Of a stretch of DNA of 64,000 bases, positions 10,350 through 21,277 are shown piece after piece; the first letter of the stretch is position 1; each line of letters starts with the position of its first letter. A program made the position numbers and the translations under genes. The DNA lies in NCBI GenBank assembly GCA_918026815.1, contig CAKJVC010000010.1, positions 1,676,501 through 1,740,500 on the forward strand, in the 5' to 3' direction. Under the pieces are notes generated by a model. It saw only the letters and a list, made by a program, of their open reading frames with translations, was not told where the DNA came from and searched no databases. Source of the stretch: Chalara sp. BL73. Its lineage: Eukaryota > Ascomycota > Leotiomycetes > Helotiales.

Positions 10350-11474
10350 ATACTAATTTTTGTAAGTATTACAAGCTTAGGCATGACATTTTCAATTGGG
10401 TTTTGTTTTTTGTCAGGTGAAACAAAACAAGACTTTGTGTGAGCTTTTCAATGTTTTCAAAGCCTTGGTATCAATCCTGTTCTTATAGCTATGAACAGTG
10501 ACCAGGCTCAAAAAAATGCATCAGAAGAAGTGTTTCCACATATTTCTACGCTACTTTGTGTTTGGCACGTTAATCAATGTGTTTTGGCCAAGTGCAAAAG
10601 TGTAGTTGGAAACGAAAACTGGCCAGCATTTGAAGCTGCCTGGCGTACAGTTATTCAGTCACCTACAATTGAGCAATTTGATCAGTCTTGGCTTGAATTT
10701 CAAACTCGATATTCAACTCCTAAAACTAAGCAGTGCGTGACATATCTGCAAAATGAATAGCTAAAGCCTGGCCAAAAAGAACGTTTAGTTGCAGCTTGGA
10801 CAAATCAACACTTACATTTTGGCATTCGAGTTACGTCACGTGTTGAAGGTGCTCACGCATATATTAAGCGTTATTTAGGAAGCAAAAAAACCAAAGGAGA
10901 CCTTTATTCGTTATAGCTACTTATTGAAGCGGCTGTAATTAACCAAGTTACAGCTGTGTCAACTCGTACGGCTATACAACAAAACCGAGCACCTCTTGAT
11001 ATAAACGTGAAGCTATTTCAAGGCTGTTTTGGAGTTATTACATGGCACGCACTCCGGCTTGTACAGCAGCATTTACAGCTTGTTTCACTGCCTTTACAGC
11101 CTTGTACAAAAAGCTTTACACGGTCAATAGGCTTGCCTTGTGCACATATATGTGATATAAAAAGGTCTACAGGCCTTATTCCGTCAGACTTTCACGAGCA
11201 CTGGTACTGGGACCGTCAAAGTACTTTACAGCCACTTCTTGACCCGCTGCGAGCTGGTAAACAAAATACAGCTAATTTGCGAACAGCTCGTACGGGCCGT
11301 ATTCTTTCTACAAGTGAAAAGCTACTTGTAAAGCAGCCTCCTAAATGCTCAGCATGCCATAGGAAAGGGCATACAATGAACAGTTCTAACTGTCCAGTAA
11401 GGCTACAAGCATCAATTGCTAAACAAAGTCAAATTCTTCTTGATATAGACATAGAAGCAAGGCAGCCACTAGCG

Positions 11475-11924
11475 CTTACAGCGCCTACAGCGTCCAACAT
11501 GCCTGTAGCATCCCCTGTGCTTACAGCGCTTACAGCGTCCAACATGCCTGTAGCATCCCCTGTGCTTACAGCGCTTACAGCGTCCAACATGCCTGTAGCA
11601 TCCCCTGTGCTTACAGCGCCTACAGCGTCCACTATGCCTGTAGCATCCTCTGTGCTTACAGCGCCTACAGCGCCCACCATGCCTGTAGCATCCTCTGTGC
11701 TTACAGCGTCTACAGCGTCCACTGTGCCTGTGATGTCTCCCGTACTTACAGAGCCTATAGAGTCCACTATAGCTGTAGCGTCTCCTGTATTTACAGAGCC
11801 TATAGAGTCTACTATAACTGTAGAGTTTCCTGTTCTTACAGAGCCTATAGAGTCCACTATAACTGTAGCGTTTCCTGTATTTACAGAATCTATAGAGTCT
11901 ACTATCACTGTAGCGTCTCCTGTA
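11475..11924 (+). repeat. 45-bp coding tandem repeat in MULE 1
   Basis: About ten copies of a 45-bp unit in frame with the transposase, each coding a 15-residue unit like LTALTASNMPVASPV. Later units drift to LTEPIESTITVAFPV. The reverse strand is also open across the array (11429-11908), a by-product of the period being a multiple of three. Confidence 0.9.
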
Positions 11925-12651
11925 TTTACAGCGCCTACAGTGTCTACTGTGCTTAAACAGCTATCTCCAGACAGGCCAGAAGTTCTAATGCAAGCCTATT
12001 TAGCTGAAAAAGCAGCTTGGCTAGCTCAGCACTCTACTGTACGACCAACAGAGTACCGTAAAGCCCGGAAATGGGCTACTCCGCGACCAAAAGTCTTAAA
12101 AGAACAGCTATTTTACATGCCCAAAGAACGACGTGACCTCACGGGTAATATTATAGCAAATCAGGCTAATTGGACTTCTGAAGAAATTATAGTATGGCTA
12201 GATAATGAAGAAAAGAAAGAAGAGGACGAGTATAATAAGCTAGAATCGGAGTTTGTAAGAAATAGCAACAAGCACACGGAAAACAAGCGTAAAGAAGTAT
12301 GGAGTAGAATTGAGGAAGAGCATGCACGAGATTCGGAGCGGTACATTCTGTAAAATTGATTATTACAATGCAATTAAGTCCAGCGTGCATCAATTGCAGG
12401 CAAAGTTACAGTGCAAATGGGTGTCGAACGCGACGCGCGATCATTTTGGTGTGGTGGCAGGGGGGGTGGTAGGTTGGGTTTCAATACGTTTACCACCCTG
12501 GTAGGTTTATAATTTTGGCTTAGGTAAGCTCTCAAAACCTACCACCCCCCTGCCACCCCACCAAAAATGATCGCGCGTCGCGTTCTGCATCCATTTGCAC
12601 TGTAACTTTGCCTGCAATTGATGCATCACCAGACGCAATTACATTACAACA

Positions 12652-15600
12652 ATGGATATTCGACTTTCACTGTCGCCGCAGCCTTTGCCAATATCGCAAT
12701 TGCCCACTACACCTTCTATATCTATGCCACTGCCCCCGGAAGCTACGTACAGCTCTAAAGAAGAGCTATATGCTTCAATTCAAGCTTGGGCAGCACAGCA
12801 CTATTATGCTTTTCGTATAGAGCGGTCTACAAAAAAAGGCAACAGTGCACTTACTAGGATCTTATATAGTTGTGACCGTGCTGGGCCAGCACCGCCCGAA
12901 AACCATTCGCAAAATAGCTTACAAGACCGCAAACGCCGTACAGCTACTCGAAAAACAGGCTGTCAGTTCTCAATAATAGCCCGTGAACAAATAGATACAC
13001 AATGGGAGCTTCGCTATAGGCCTGGCAAAGAATACAGTACACATAATCACCCCCCAAGTCAATCAATTAGCTCTCATCCAGCACACCGAAAACTAGCACA
13101 AGCAGAAATAAATCAGGCTAAATCTTTACACAATGCAGGTAAGTTTAATACTATATAATACTTTTTAAAAACAAAAGGTTAATATATTTGTAGGAATTAA
13201 GCCAGGCCAAGCAATTACGTACCTTCGCGAAATGACTACTATTCCACTTCAACCGTATGATATATACAACTTAAATGCTTCTTTTAAAAGAGAGCAAAAG
13301 CATGGACTTTCCGCAAATGACGCTTTAATTCAACATTTGAAGAACAATAATACTCACTTCAAAAATCAATATTACGCATCAAAATCAAACTCGCCATCTT
13401 TTTATTGCATATCACAATCTATTCAGCTTGCACAAGCTAATCAAGATGTTGTATTAGTTGATAATACATATAAAACTAATAAGTTTGATATGCCACTTCT
13501 TCATATGATTGGTAAGTAAAGCTTTATTGTGTCGTACGATTATATAGCTAAAATTTTACAGGTATTACAAGCTCGGGAATGACTTTTTCAATTGGTTTTT
13601 GCTTTCTTCCGGGCGAAACACAACAAGACTTTGTATGGGCATTTCGTTGTTTCCAAGAGCTTGGAATCAAGCCTGCAGTTGTAGTTATGGACGGTGACTA
13701 AGCTCAAAAAAATGCTTCAGAAGAAGTGTTTCCGTACGCTCCTACACCACTTTGTATTTGGCACGTTAATCAATGTGTTTTTGCCAAGTGTGAAAAAAAA
13801 ATAGTTGGGGACGAAAACTGGCCCGCATTTGAAGCTGCTTGGCGTACAGTTATTCAAGCACGTACAATTGAGGAATTTGATAAGCACTGGCTTGAATTTC
13901 AAATTCAATACTCAACACCTAAAACTCAGCAATGTGTAACGTACTTGCAAAATGAGTGGCTAAAAAAAGGTCAAAAAGAGCGTCTTGTTGAAGCTTGGAC
14001 AAGCCAATACTTACACTTTGGAATACGAGTTACTTCTCGAGCTGAAGGTGCTCACGCTTATATTAAGCGTTACCTTGGAGGCAAAAAAAAGTAAAGGAGA
14101 CTTATATTCGTCATGGCTACATATTGAAGCAGCAGTAATTAATCAAATTACAGCTGTATTTAACCGTACAACTATACAACAAGACCGTATACCTATAGAT
14201 ATAGACAAAAAGCTATTTCAGGGTTGTTTAGGAGTTATTACTTGGCATGCATTACGACTTGTACAACGACATTTAAAGCTTGTTTCTTTGCCTTTACAGC
14301 CTTGCACAAGTAGCTTTACACGGTCAATGGGCTTACCTTGTGCACATATATGTGATATAAAAAAGTCTACAGGTGGCCTTATTCCGTCAGACTTTCACGA
14401 GCACTGGTACTGGGACCGTCGAAGTACTTTACAGCCACTTCTTGACCCACTGCGAGCCGGTAAACAAAATACAGCTAACTTGCGAATAGCTCGTACGGGC
14501 CGTATTCTTTCTACGAGTGAAAAGCTACTCGTAAAGCAGCCTCCTAAATGTTCAGCATGCCATAGGAAAGGGCATACAATGAACAGCTCTAACTGTCCAA
14601 TAAAGCTACAAGCATCAATTGCCAAACAAAATCAAATTCTTCTTGATATAGACATAGAAGCAAGGCAGCCACTAGCGCTTACAGCGCCTACAGCGCCCAA
14701 CATGCCTGTAGCATCCCCTGTGCTTACAGCGCCTACAGCGTCCACCATGCCTGTAGCATCCCCTATGCTTACAGCGCTTACAGCGTCGACTATGCCTGTG
14801 GCATCTCCTGTCTTTACAGCGCTTACAGCGTCCAACATGCCTGTAGCATCGTCTGTGCTTACAGCGCTTACAGCGTCCACCATGCCTGTAGCATCCCCTG
14901 TGCTTACAGCGCTTACAGCGTCCACCATGCCTGTAGCATCCCCTGTGCTTACAGAGCATACAGCGTCCACCATGCCTGTAGCATCTCCTGTCCTTACAGC
15001 GCTTACAGCATCCACCATGCCTGTGGCATCTCCTGTCTTTACAGCGCCTACAGCATCCACCATGCCTGTGGCATCTCCTGTCTTTACAGAGCCTACAGCG
15101 TCGACTATGCCTGTGGCATCTCCTGTGCTTACAGAGCTTACAGAATCTACGATAACTGTGGCATTTCCTGTGCTTACAGAGCCTACAGAATCCATGATAA
15201 CTGTAGCGTTTCCCGTACTTGCAGAGCCTATAGAGTCCACTATAATTGTAGCTTCTCCTGTATTTACAGCGTCTACAGCGTCTACAGTGTCTACTGTGCT
15301 TAAACAGCTATCCCCAGACAGGCCAGAGGTTTTAATGCAAGCCTATTTAGCTGAAAAAGCAGCCTGGCTAGCTCAGCATTCTACTGTACGACTAACAGAG
15401 TACCGCAAGGCCAGGAAATGGTCTACTCCGCGACCAAAAGTCTTAAAAGAACAACTATTTTACATGCCTAAAGAACGACGCGACCTTATGGGTAATATTA
15501 TAGCAAATCAGGCTAATTGGACTTCTGAAGAAATTATAGTATGGCTAGATAATGAAGAAAAGAAAGAAGAGGACGAGTATAATAAGCTAGAATCGGAGTT

Positions 15601-15700
15601 TGTAAGAAATAGCAACAAGCACACGGAAAACAAGCGTAAAGAAGTATGGGGTAGAATTGAGGAAGAGCATGCACGAGATTCGGAGCGGTACATTCTATAA
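12652..15700 (+). pseudogene. MULE 2 transposase, nearly intact
   Basis: Three exons: 12652-13138, 13194-13511 and 13562-15700, with GTAAGT donors and TTTGTAG and TTTACAG acceptors, predicting about 980 residues. The order is a FAR1-like zinc-binding region (about residues 25-130), the MULE catalytic core with Asp in VVLVDNTYKTN and VVVMDGD and Glu in SRAEGAH, a SWIM finger (GLPCAH), a CX2CX4HX6C zinc knuckle (CSACHRKGH), 13 copies of a 15-residue repeat, then an acidic and basic C-terminal tail. Two defects are visible: TAA at 13699-13701 where MULE 1 reads CAG, and an A run of eight at about 14083-14090 where seven would keep the frame. It would move elements with its terminal repeats; as read it is inactive. 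Confidence 0.9.
14678..15262 (+). repeat. 45-bp coding tandem repeat in MULE 2
   Basis: Thirteen copies of the 45-bp unit, coding LTALTASTMPVASPV and variants, followed by a partial unit. Copy number differs from MULE 1 (ten), so the array changes length between elements. The reverse complement of this sequence also appears at both ends of the small MULE derivative at 15959-16476. Confidence 0.95.
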
Positions 15701-15958
15701 AATTGATTATTACAATGCAATTAAGTCCAGCGTGCATCAATTGCAGGCAAAGTTACAGTGCAAATGGATGCAGAACGCGACGCGCGATCATTTTTGGTGG
15801 GGTGGCAGGGGGGTGGTAGGTTTTGAGAGCTTACCTAAGCCAAAATTATAAACCTACCAGGGTGGTAAACGTATTGAAACCCTGGTAGGTTTTGAGCGCT
15901 TACCTAAGCAAATTATAAACCTACCATAGTGGTAAATGTATTGGGACCCCTAGTTCCT

Positions 15959-16476
15959 GGGTTTCAATACGTTTACCACCCATGGTAGGTTTATAATTTG
16001 CTTAGTCAGCAATTTTCAAAACCTACCACCCCCTCAACCACTGTAAGCCCTGTAAGTACAGGGACGCTACAGGCACATGACACACTGTAAGCGCTATAAG
16101 TACAGGGGACGCTACAGGCACAGGAAACACTGTAAGCGCTGTAAGTACAAAGAACGCTATATATTTAGTAGACTTTATAGACTTTGTGGCAGTAAAAGTC
16201 AAATATTTATGTTGTAATGTAATTGTATTTAATAGTGCATTAATTGTAAACAAAATTACAGTGCAAGTAGATGCAAAATGCGATGCGCGATCATTTTTGG
16301 TAGAGTGTTTACTGTGCCTGTAGCGTCCCCTGTACTTATAGCGCTTACAGTGTGTCATGTGCCTGTAGCGTCCCTGTACTTACAGGGCTTACAGTGGTTG
16401 AGGGGGTGGTAGGTTTTGAAAATTGCTGACTAAGCAAATTATAAACCTACCATGGGTGGTAAACGTATTGAAACCC
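15959..16476. mobile_element. MULE 3, small non-autonomous foldback derivative
   Basis: 518 bp with the same tips as MULE 2 (GGGTTTCAATACGTTTACC and its complement), and no transposase. Both arms carry units of the 45-bp repeat in inverted orientation, which makes the element largely palindromic. It is flanked by CTAGTTCCT on both sides (15950-15958 and 16477-16485), and the left copy is also the right target duplication of MULE 1. It would depend on a MULE transposase in trans. Confidence 0.85.
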
Positions 16477-16572
16477 CTAGTTCCTTGGCCGACTTACGTA
16501 AGCCGATTCCTGACAAAGAAAACGAGGGAAAGACAGAGGGGGGGCAGGTCGTGTATCACTCTCCCTTTAGAG

Positions 16573-18190
16573 GGTGGAGTTGTCTTCTTATGTCTCCTGG
16601 CCATTTGGTCTGATATCTGGGAGGCTGGTAGTGACATCCACTTTTCTCCTTACCAATCAATCAATACCCCTACCCCTCCTCCCAACTATCAACCAGGGAT
16701 TTTGCGCTTTATCATGTTCTCTTCATGTTCAACACGCTAGCCGTGCGTGGGAGAAGCTGGTCCACTCCCTCATCTTTTACGTCTGATATCACTAATTGCC
16801 TCGTAGGGCTATACCTCGAACTATCTTCGACACTTTTTGGCCCGGACCGCCATACACTTTTCAAAACTTTCACACTTGAACATATTCTCATACTCACATC
16901 GCGAGCAATCAAGGCTCTTCTCTCTGCACACTCGAGTTACCTTGCCCTCCCTCGAGCATACCCTCCCTCGAATATCCTTACGTCCCTAATCGATGGCATA
17001 CGTTTGAGGAACGACTGCGATATAATACCGCATCTTAGATCTCACTTCCTGTCTTCTGCAACAACGACGGTTTCCAAAGGGATGATACCGAGCGTTGTGC
17101 TACTATCCCTCCCTGGCTGGCCCTGGCTGTATAATACTGGGTGATAGTCTTACTATGTTTGGTTTGATGAAGATATAGAGATGAATTATATCAGCAGTGG
17201 ACATTAGGAAGTTATGCAACGGTGGGCAGCTGTCGAGCTGGGTTCCTATGCGAAATATGTGCATTTACTGTATTTTTAACTTTGCCATGCAAAGCTACTT
17301 TCACCTCCGATACTTTTCTGTGTAGTGACTTGCGACCGAAGAACAAAGCCGAGCAGCATATCCACCTTCCTGTCATCCGTTCTGCTTCCTCTGTCCAGGT
17401 CCCAAGTTCCCCGACGGGTCTGGCGATGTGGACTCTCTCAACTCTCCACCTTGGCGAGAAACAGGGAACCAACCCGTATCACCATCACACACCGCCTCAC
17501 TATTGAAAACCTCTACACCATCACACACCTCACCGGCGGTCGCGCCTACCTCCTCTCCCTCCACCAACACCGCCGACCGGGAGGAGTGGTTCCCAAAGAG
17601 TTCTAAATATAGAATAGAATCGCGGGATAATTCAATCTCACCCCACCAAGCAAAGGTTAACAATTCTTTGGAACTTCTGGTCAATACCCATACATCGCAA
17701 GAATCAAAAGAATGCCTTCAAGAATAGAGGTACGGTTGATCGGAAAGGCTATAACGTGGTGGCATTCATAAGGGTTTTCAATTGGTTCAAACGGGAGATG
17801 CTCACCTAAGGGGGAGGTAGTGAACCGAGAGCTAATTACATACATTAAACTAACGTCCCTCCCTATGTAGCGAAAAACCCACTGTGCCGAAGAAAAAAAA
17901 GGGTAAGGCTACTTTGACTTTAGGCATCTCAAACTTTATACGCATATCAACAAGCAGTAGATTGACAGCCAATTATCTACAGATCACCGTCATGTAGCCG
18001 TGCTCATTCCGCCCTATTAACTTTGAAACCGACGATCCACCACCCTCTTTCTCAGAGGTAATCCTATAGCCGTTTTGATCTCTCCATTTACAGTAACTGC
18101 TTATATAAAACAGTGTAGCTTTTTAGAGACTTCGACTCGAAGAACGCAGAATTTAGAACGCTGGCAAAATCATAAGATGATGCCAACGAT
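16573..18190. other. No recognised gene
   Basis: Several overlapping frames on both strands (for example 16725-17144 plus, 17373-17684 minus and 17428-17727 plus) lack known motifs. The plus-strand frame at 17428-17727 is rich in Ser, Thr and Pro. A hypothetical gene cannot be excluded. No transposon ends were seen. Confidence 0.3.
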
Positions 18191-18193
18191 TAT

Positions 18194-18982
18194 TCACGAC
18201 GTCCAAATGGTAGGACTCTTCTTTCTCCACATGCTTTCCGAACCCTTCTTTTCTGCTTCGGCTACCATAAACTCCCCAATGTGTTTCCGCAGTATAGAGA
18301 TGTTGTAACCCGGACCACCGAGATAGCCCACATTTAATTTCTCTCCCGCCTTCTCTTCGTCTTTTAACATTCCAACTCTGACCTCCGTCCAGTCAAGGTC
18401 AGAGCCATTCTCGACTACAGACTTGTGGGTATCCAGGAAATTCTTCATCCCCTTCGGAAACGCCAATTTGCCGACGAAGAGCACGAAAGAGGCGGAGATT
18501 GAGAATCGATCTTCTGGCTGAGATACTGTAATTGTGGATACAAATACAAGACGTTGGACGCCGGTGGCTTGCATCGATCGAAGGATTGAGGAGTAGTGTG
18601 GAGCAGTCGGGCTTGCGGAAGGCCCACTGGGCCCCAAGAGGGAAATAACGGCATCAATGCCGTGAAATGCCTTTTCGAAGGATGCGTTGTCTTCAAGGTT
18701 GCCCGTCAGAACCTCTCAAAGTGTCAGTACCTCTGCAGAACCATCTATGCACAAAACAGAGAAGAGACATGTAACTTTCAAATACCAAGAAAAGTTTTAG
18801 AAAAACACAGGCACAGATATTGCTCTTACAGTAGCATTAGCATCCGCGGTGATCTTGGGTGGCAGCTTGGATGGATTCCGAACGTAAAGGACAACCTTGT
18901 GCATTTTGTCTAGTGCGTGTTCGATCACCTGGATACCTGCTGCACCTGTGGCGCCAATGATCAAAAAGGTTTTTGGCGGCAT
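18194..18982 (-). CDS. NAD(P)-binding (NmrA/epimerase-like) oxidoreductase
   Basis: Two exons, 18982-18830 and 18712-18194, joined over a 117-bp intron (GTAAGAGC to GAGAG), give 223 residues. The N-terminus has the Rossmann nucleotide-binding loop GATGAAG (residues 10-16), followed by LYVRNPSKLP, then DAVISLLGPSG and RLVFVSTITVS, typical of the NAD(P)H-binding atypical short-chain dehydrogenase family. Substrate is unknown. The length fits the family and no defects are visible. The gene is transcribed divergently from the Zn2Cys6 regulator starting at 19487, with about 500 bp between them, so the two may be co-regulated. Confidence 0.8.
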
Positions 18983-19203
18983 TCTTTCTGATGAGTAGAC
19001 TGAAATGGTCTAGTACTCGCCTGTATACACATGAAGATGCGAGCACCATCGGTGGCTCTCAAATATATATTGATTTTCTAAGAAGGGGCATCGGCAATAT
19101 CCCTCCACACATTCAGTTCTAATGCGGAAATCGCTTGCTGATTCACCTAGAGGAGCACCGAAGGCACCAAGCTATCTCAAGAGTATTCCTGCGATTGATT
19201 ATA

Positions 19204-19368
19204 CGGAAATTGCTGGCGTGATCGTCGACGGACAAAGTTTGCGGCGTTAAGTCGCAGCGCGGAGCGGACCTGCGGACAAGTTTGCGGCATTACGTCAGCA
19301 ACTGCGGAGCGGGCTTGCGGACAAATTGCGGCAATCGCGCGGCTTAGTTCCGGAGGCCCGTGGTTTCG
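19204..19368. promoter_or_regulatory. CGG-rich divergent promoter with degenerate repeats
   Basis: About 14 CGG triplets lie within 165 bp, including three degenerate copies of a 45-bp unit built on TGCGGACAAGTTTGCGGC and GCGGAGCGG. CGG half-sites are the usual targets of Zn2Cys6 proteins, and one such gene starts just to the right. Site use is an inference. Confidence 0.45.
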
Positions 19369-19486
19369 GATGTGGGCAAACCTTATCCTGACATCTACGC
19401 TTCATGATCCCTTGCCGATGGCCCGCACAATGCAGTAGACCCTCACTTGTACACCATCATTCCTACATTTGCGGACAGTGCTGAGC

Positions 19487-21190
19487 ATGGCGGGAACGAA
19501 ACAATCATGCACACGCTGCAGAACCCACAAGAGGAAATGCGACAAGCTTCGGCCGAAATGCTCACTCTGTACTCGGTGATTAATACCCTCCAAATTCAGC
19601 AATCTCTCTACCCTGGGGCGCTTACCTATTATGAAGATAAGGCGCTGATAGCTTTTTGTGTAGTGGCGGCTATAGTTGCGAGTACGAACTCACAACGCCA
19701 CCCAACTCTGCAGACGTGTCAGTTGCGGCTGGAGATCTTCTTTCCGATTTTCCTCCGAACGACGAGGCGTTTCTGCTGTCTCATATCAAGACGGCGATCA
19801 CTCAGGGACTCTCGGGTAATGAGCCTGGAGATATTCTCTCAATCTATCTTCGTGTAATTCATCCGTGGTTTCCTATCTTCTCGGACAGAGCGTTGCGCAG
19901 AAGACTTCCGGTGACATGGATTGATGCGGGTGTCGAATTTGTATTTTTATGCTTTACCATCTTTTTGTTGAGTACTAGTCCCGAGCCTTCAGATGGAGTC
20001 AAGAACTCGTCGCTTTCATTCAGGTCTCTCTACCTTTCGGGTAAGAGCTGGCTATCCGTGCTGGAAGGGGCAGGGTTCAGTTCTCTTGAAATGGTCCAAT
20101 CAAGGCTGTTGATTACTTTGTTCGAACTACTACATGGCCAATACCCGGCAGCCTGGATATCGATTAGCTCTACAGTCAGGGCTGCGGATGCACTCGCCGT
20201 TTCTGCAGAACAAGACGAATCCCCGTACAAGTCCAAAGATGAGGATAGGGTTGAGCAAAGACAGGAATACATGATGACCTGGTGCGCTATCCTAGTGGTT
20301 GACAGGTCAGTTGCCACTAATCTTCTTCGACGTATGCTCTGTGGGAAGTTGTTATGCTGACTTGTCTGCATTGTAATCGAAGACATATTGCGATCGAAAA
20401 TGGGAAATGGCCACCTGTTACAAGAGGCAGAACACTTCCTAACCTATCTCAAATCATCCATTCATCCATTTCTGAGGTAGCTCAAACAGAAATTCTCCCA
20501 ATTTCACCGCTTTTCGATGCCTCAACGCTTTTAGACAAACTACATATAGCTCTTTATGAGCCGTTATCACAACAGTCATTTAATGTCGAAGAGATGTCAA
20601 TACTTTTGAAGACTCTTACATCTTTTGAGGCATTCGTGCGCCGTGAGAATCAACACGAGTCAAGGCTGTATGCGAGCAGCCTGGCACTTTCCAGTACGTG
20701 AGTCTTCCCTGATAGCCTCCTGTCGATCTGAAGCTCACTTGCTACTAGCGCACTGCTTCTCTGTTTTGAGAAAGGAAGTAGGAGAAGTTCTAGTGATGAT
20801 GAAACAAGACAATGTTGGGCTCCCTCGGTGATTGCTTTAGAGTCTCTGCTCGAGGATATTTTGAAGACGACTGAGCCATTTCACGAAGGCAAAGTGGTTA
20901 GCAATGCTCGTCCCGTGACGCCATTTATCACATATCTTGTATACAAAGCTGCAGCTATTTTCACCGAGAAATTAAGGATAGGCAATGGCTCGGAGAAAAG
21001 TGTTCAGTCGTTGAGATCTCTCCGAAATGCTCTGAGGCTGATAGGCCAGCGATGGCGTGCTGGAGGTACGTCAAGCGACTGACAACGTTTGGCTAATTAG
21101 TTTTAATCACTCATAGAACGCTATCTGAAATTGCTTGATGAGGATACTACCCCACGAATGCTAAAGGCCATAAATCAGACGGGAACGTAG
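19487..21190 (+). CDS. Zn2Cys6 fungal transcription factor
   Basis: Five exons (19487-19575, 19664-20305, 20383-20697, 20749-21065, 21117-21190) splice to 478 residues with GT-AG introns of 88, 77, 51 and 51 bp. Exon 1 codes most of a canonical binuclear zinc cluster, with Cys at residues 8, 11, 18, 25 and 28; the sixth (Cys35, in GGYSCEYE) follows the first intron, a usual intron place in this family. Spacing is C-x2-C-x6-C-x6-C-x2-C-x6-C. The middle (IYLRVIHPWFPIFSD and VDRHIAIENGKWPPV after splicing) matches the fungal regulator middle-homology region. It should bind CGG-containing DNA in the nucleus. Start chosen at the only ATG in frame before the cluster. It reads intact. Confidence 0.85.
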
Positions 21191-21277
21191 TTATTTCCCT
21201 TAGAATCTAGGTCCAGGAAAGGTGAGAGCATTTGGACTAGGTGGAAAAAGAGGGGTAAAATGAGGCTCTCTAGGTAT

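Larger units (their letters stand above)
9139..12353 (+). pseudogene. MULE 1 transposase, inactivated
   Basis: Same gene as in MULE 2 but with at least three in-frame TAG codons where MULE 2 has TGG (near 9489, 10758 and 10914), all G-to-A changes as expected from RIP. A 320-bp solo LTR lies in the region of the second intron. Recognisable parts are the FAR1-like N-terminal zinc-binding region, the catalytic block VVLVDNTYKTNKFDMPLLHM, the ESR/EGAH region (TSRVEGAHAYIKRYL), a SWIM-type GLPCAHICD, a zinc knuckle CSACHRKGH, ten 15-residue repeats and a charged C-terminal tail. It would have catalysed cut-and-paste transposition. Confidence 0.85.
12476..15882 (+). mobile_element. MULE transposon 2 (younger copy)
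   Basis: 3407 bp with inverted terminal repeats of about 150 bp (12476-12625 and 15733-15882), starting GGGTTTCAATACGTTTACC. Flanked by the 9-bp duplication TGGTAGGTT (12467-12475 and 15883-15891), which lies in the right terminal repeat of MULE 1. The terminal repeats contain a GC-rich palindromic block (GATCGCGCGTCGCG). The near-complete gene inside has one stop and one frameshift. Confidence 0.95.
8966..15949 (+). mobile_element. MULE transposon 1 (older copy)
   Basis: Starts GGGTCCCAATACATTTACC and ends with the inverted copy finishing GGGACCC. It is flanked by the 9-bp duplication CTAGTTCCT (8957-8965 and 15950-15958), the length typical of Mutator-like elements. It contains a degraded transposase gene, a solo LTR (10030-10349) and, inserted in its right terminal repeat, a complete second MULE (12476-15882). 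Its own length is about 3.2 kb. More mutations than in MULE 2 agree with its being older. Confidence 0.9.
8815..16515. repeat. Solo LTR, family C, split by the MULE cluster
   Basis: The left part 8815-8965 starts TGTCAG, and the right part 16486-16515 ends CCGATTCCTGACA. Together they give a 181-bp LTR, the same as the intact copy at 54850-55030. The 5-bp target duplication AAGAA flanks the two outer ends (8810-8814 and 16516-16520), which proves that the two halves are one insertion later split by the MULEs. Confidence 0.9.
8604..16564. mobile_element. MITE with 8-bp target duplication, split by nested elements
   Basis: Outer shell of the nest. The ends are inverted copies (GGAGAGTGATACGCGACCT on the left, and its complement with one change on the right), continuing into a C-run and CTCTGTCTTTT. 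Both sides carry the 8-bp duplication CTTTAGAG (8596-8603 and 16565-16572), typical of hAT-type elements. Without the insertion the element would be about 255 bp (8604-8814 plus 16521-16564) with no coding capacity. It lies upstream of the MDR gene. Confidence 0.75.

Noticed and set aside
14632..15240. Long minus-strand frame of 202 codons with repeated DATGMVDAV units (and a similar one at 11429-11908)
   Set aside because: It is the antisense of the 45-bp coding repeat of the MULE transposase; the period is a multiple of three, so the reverse frame stays open by chance.
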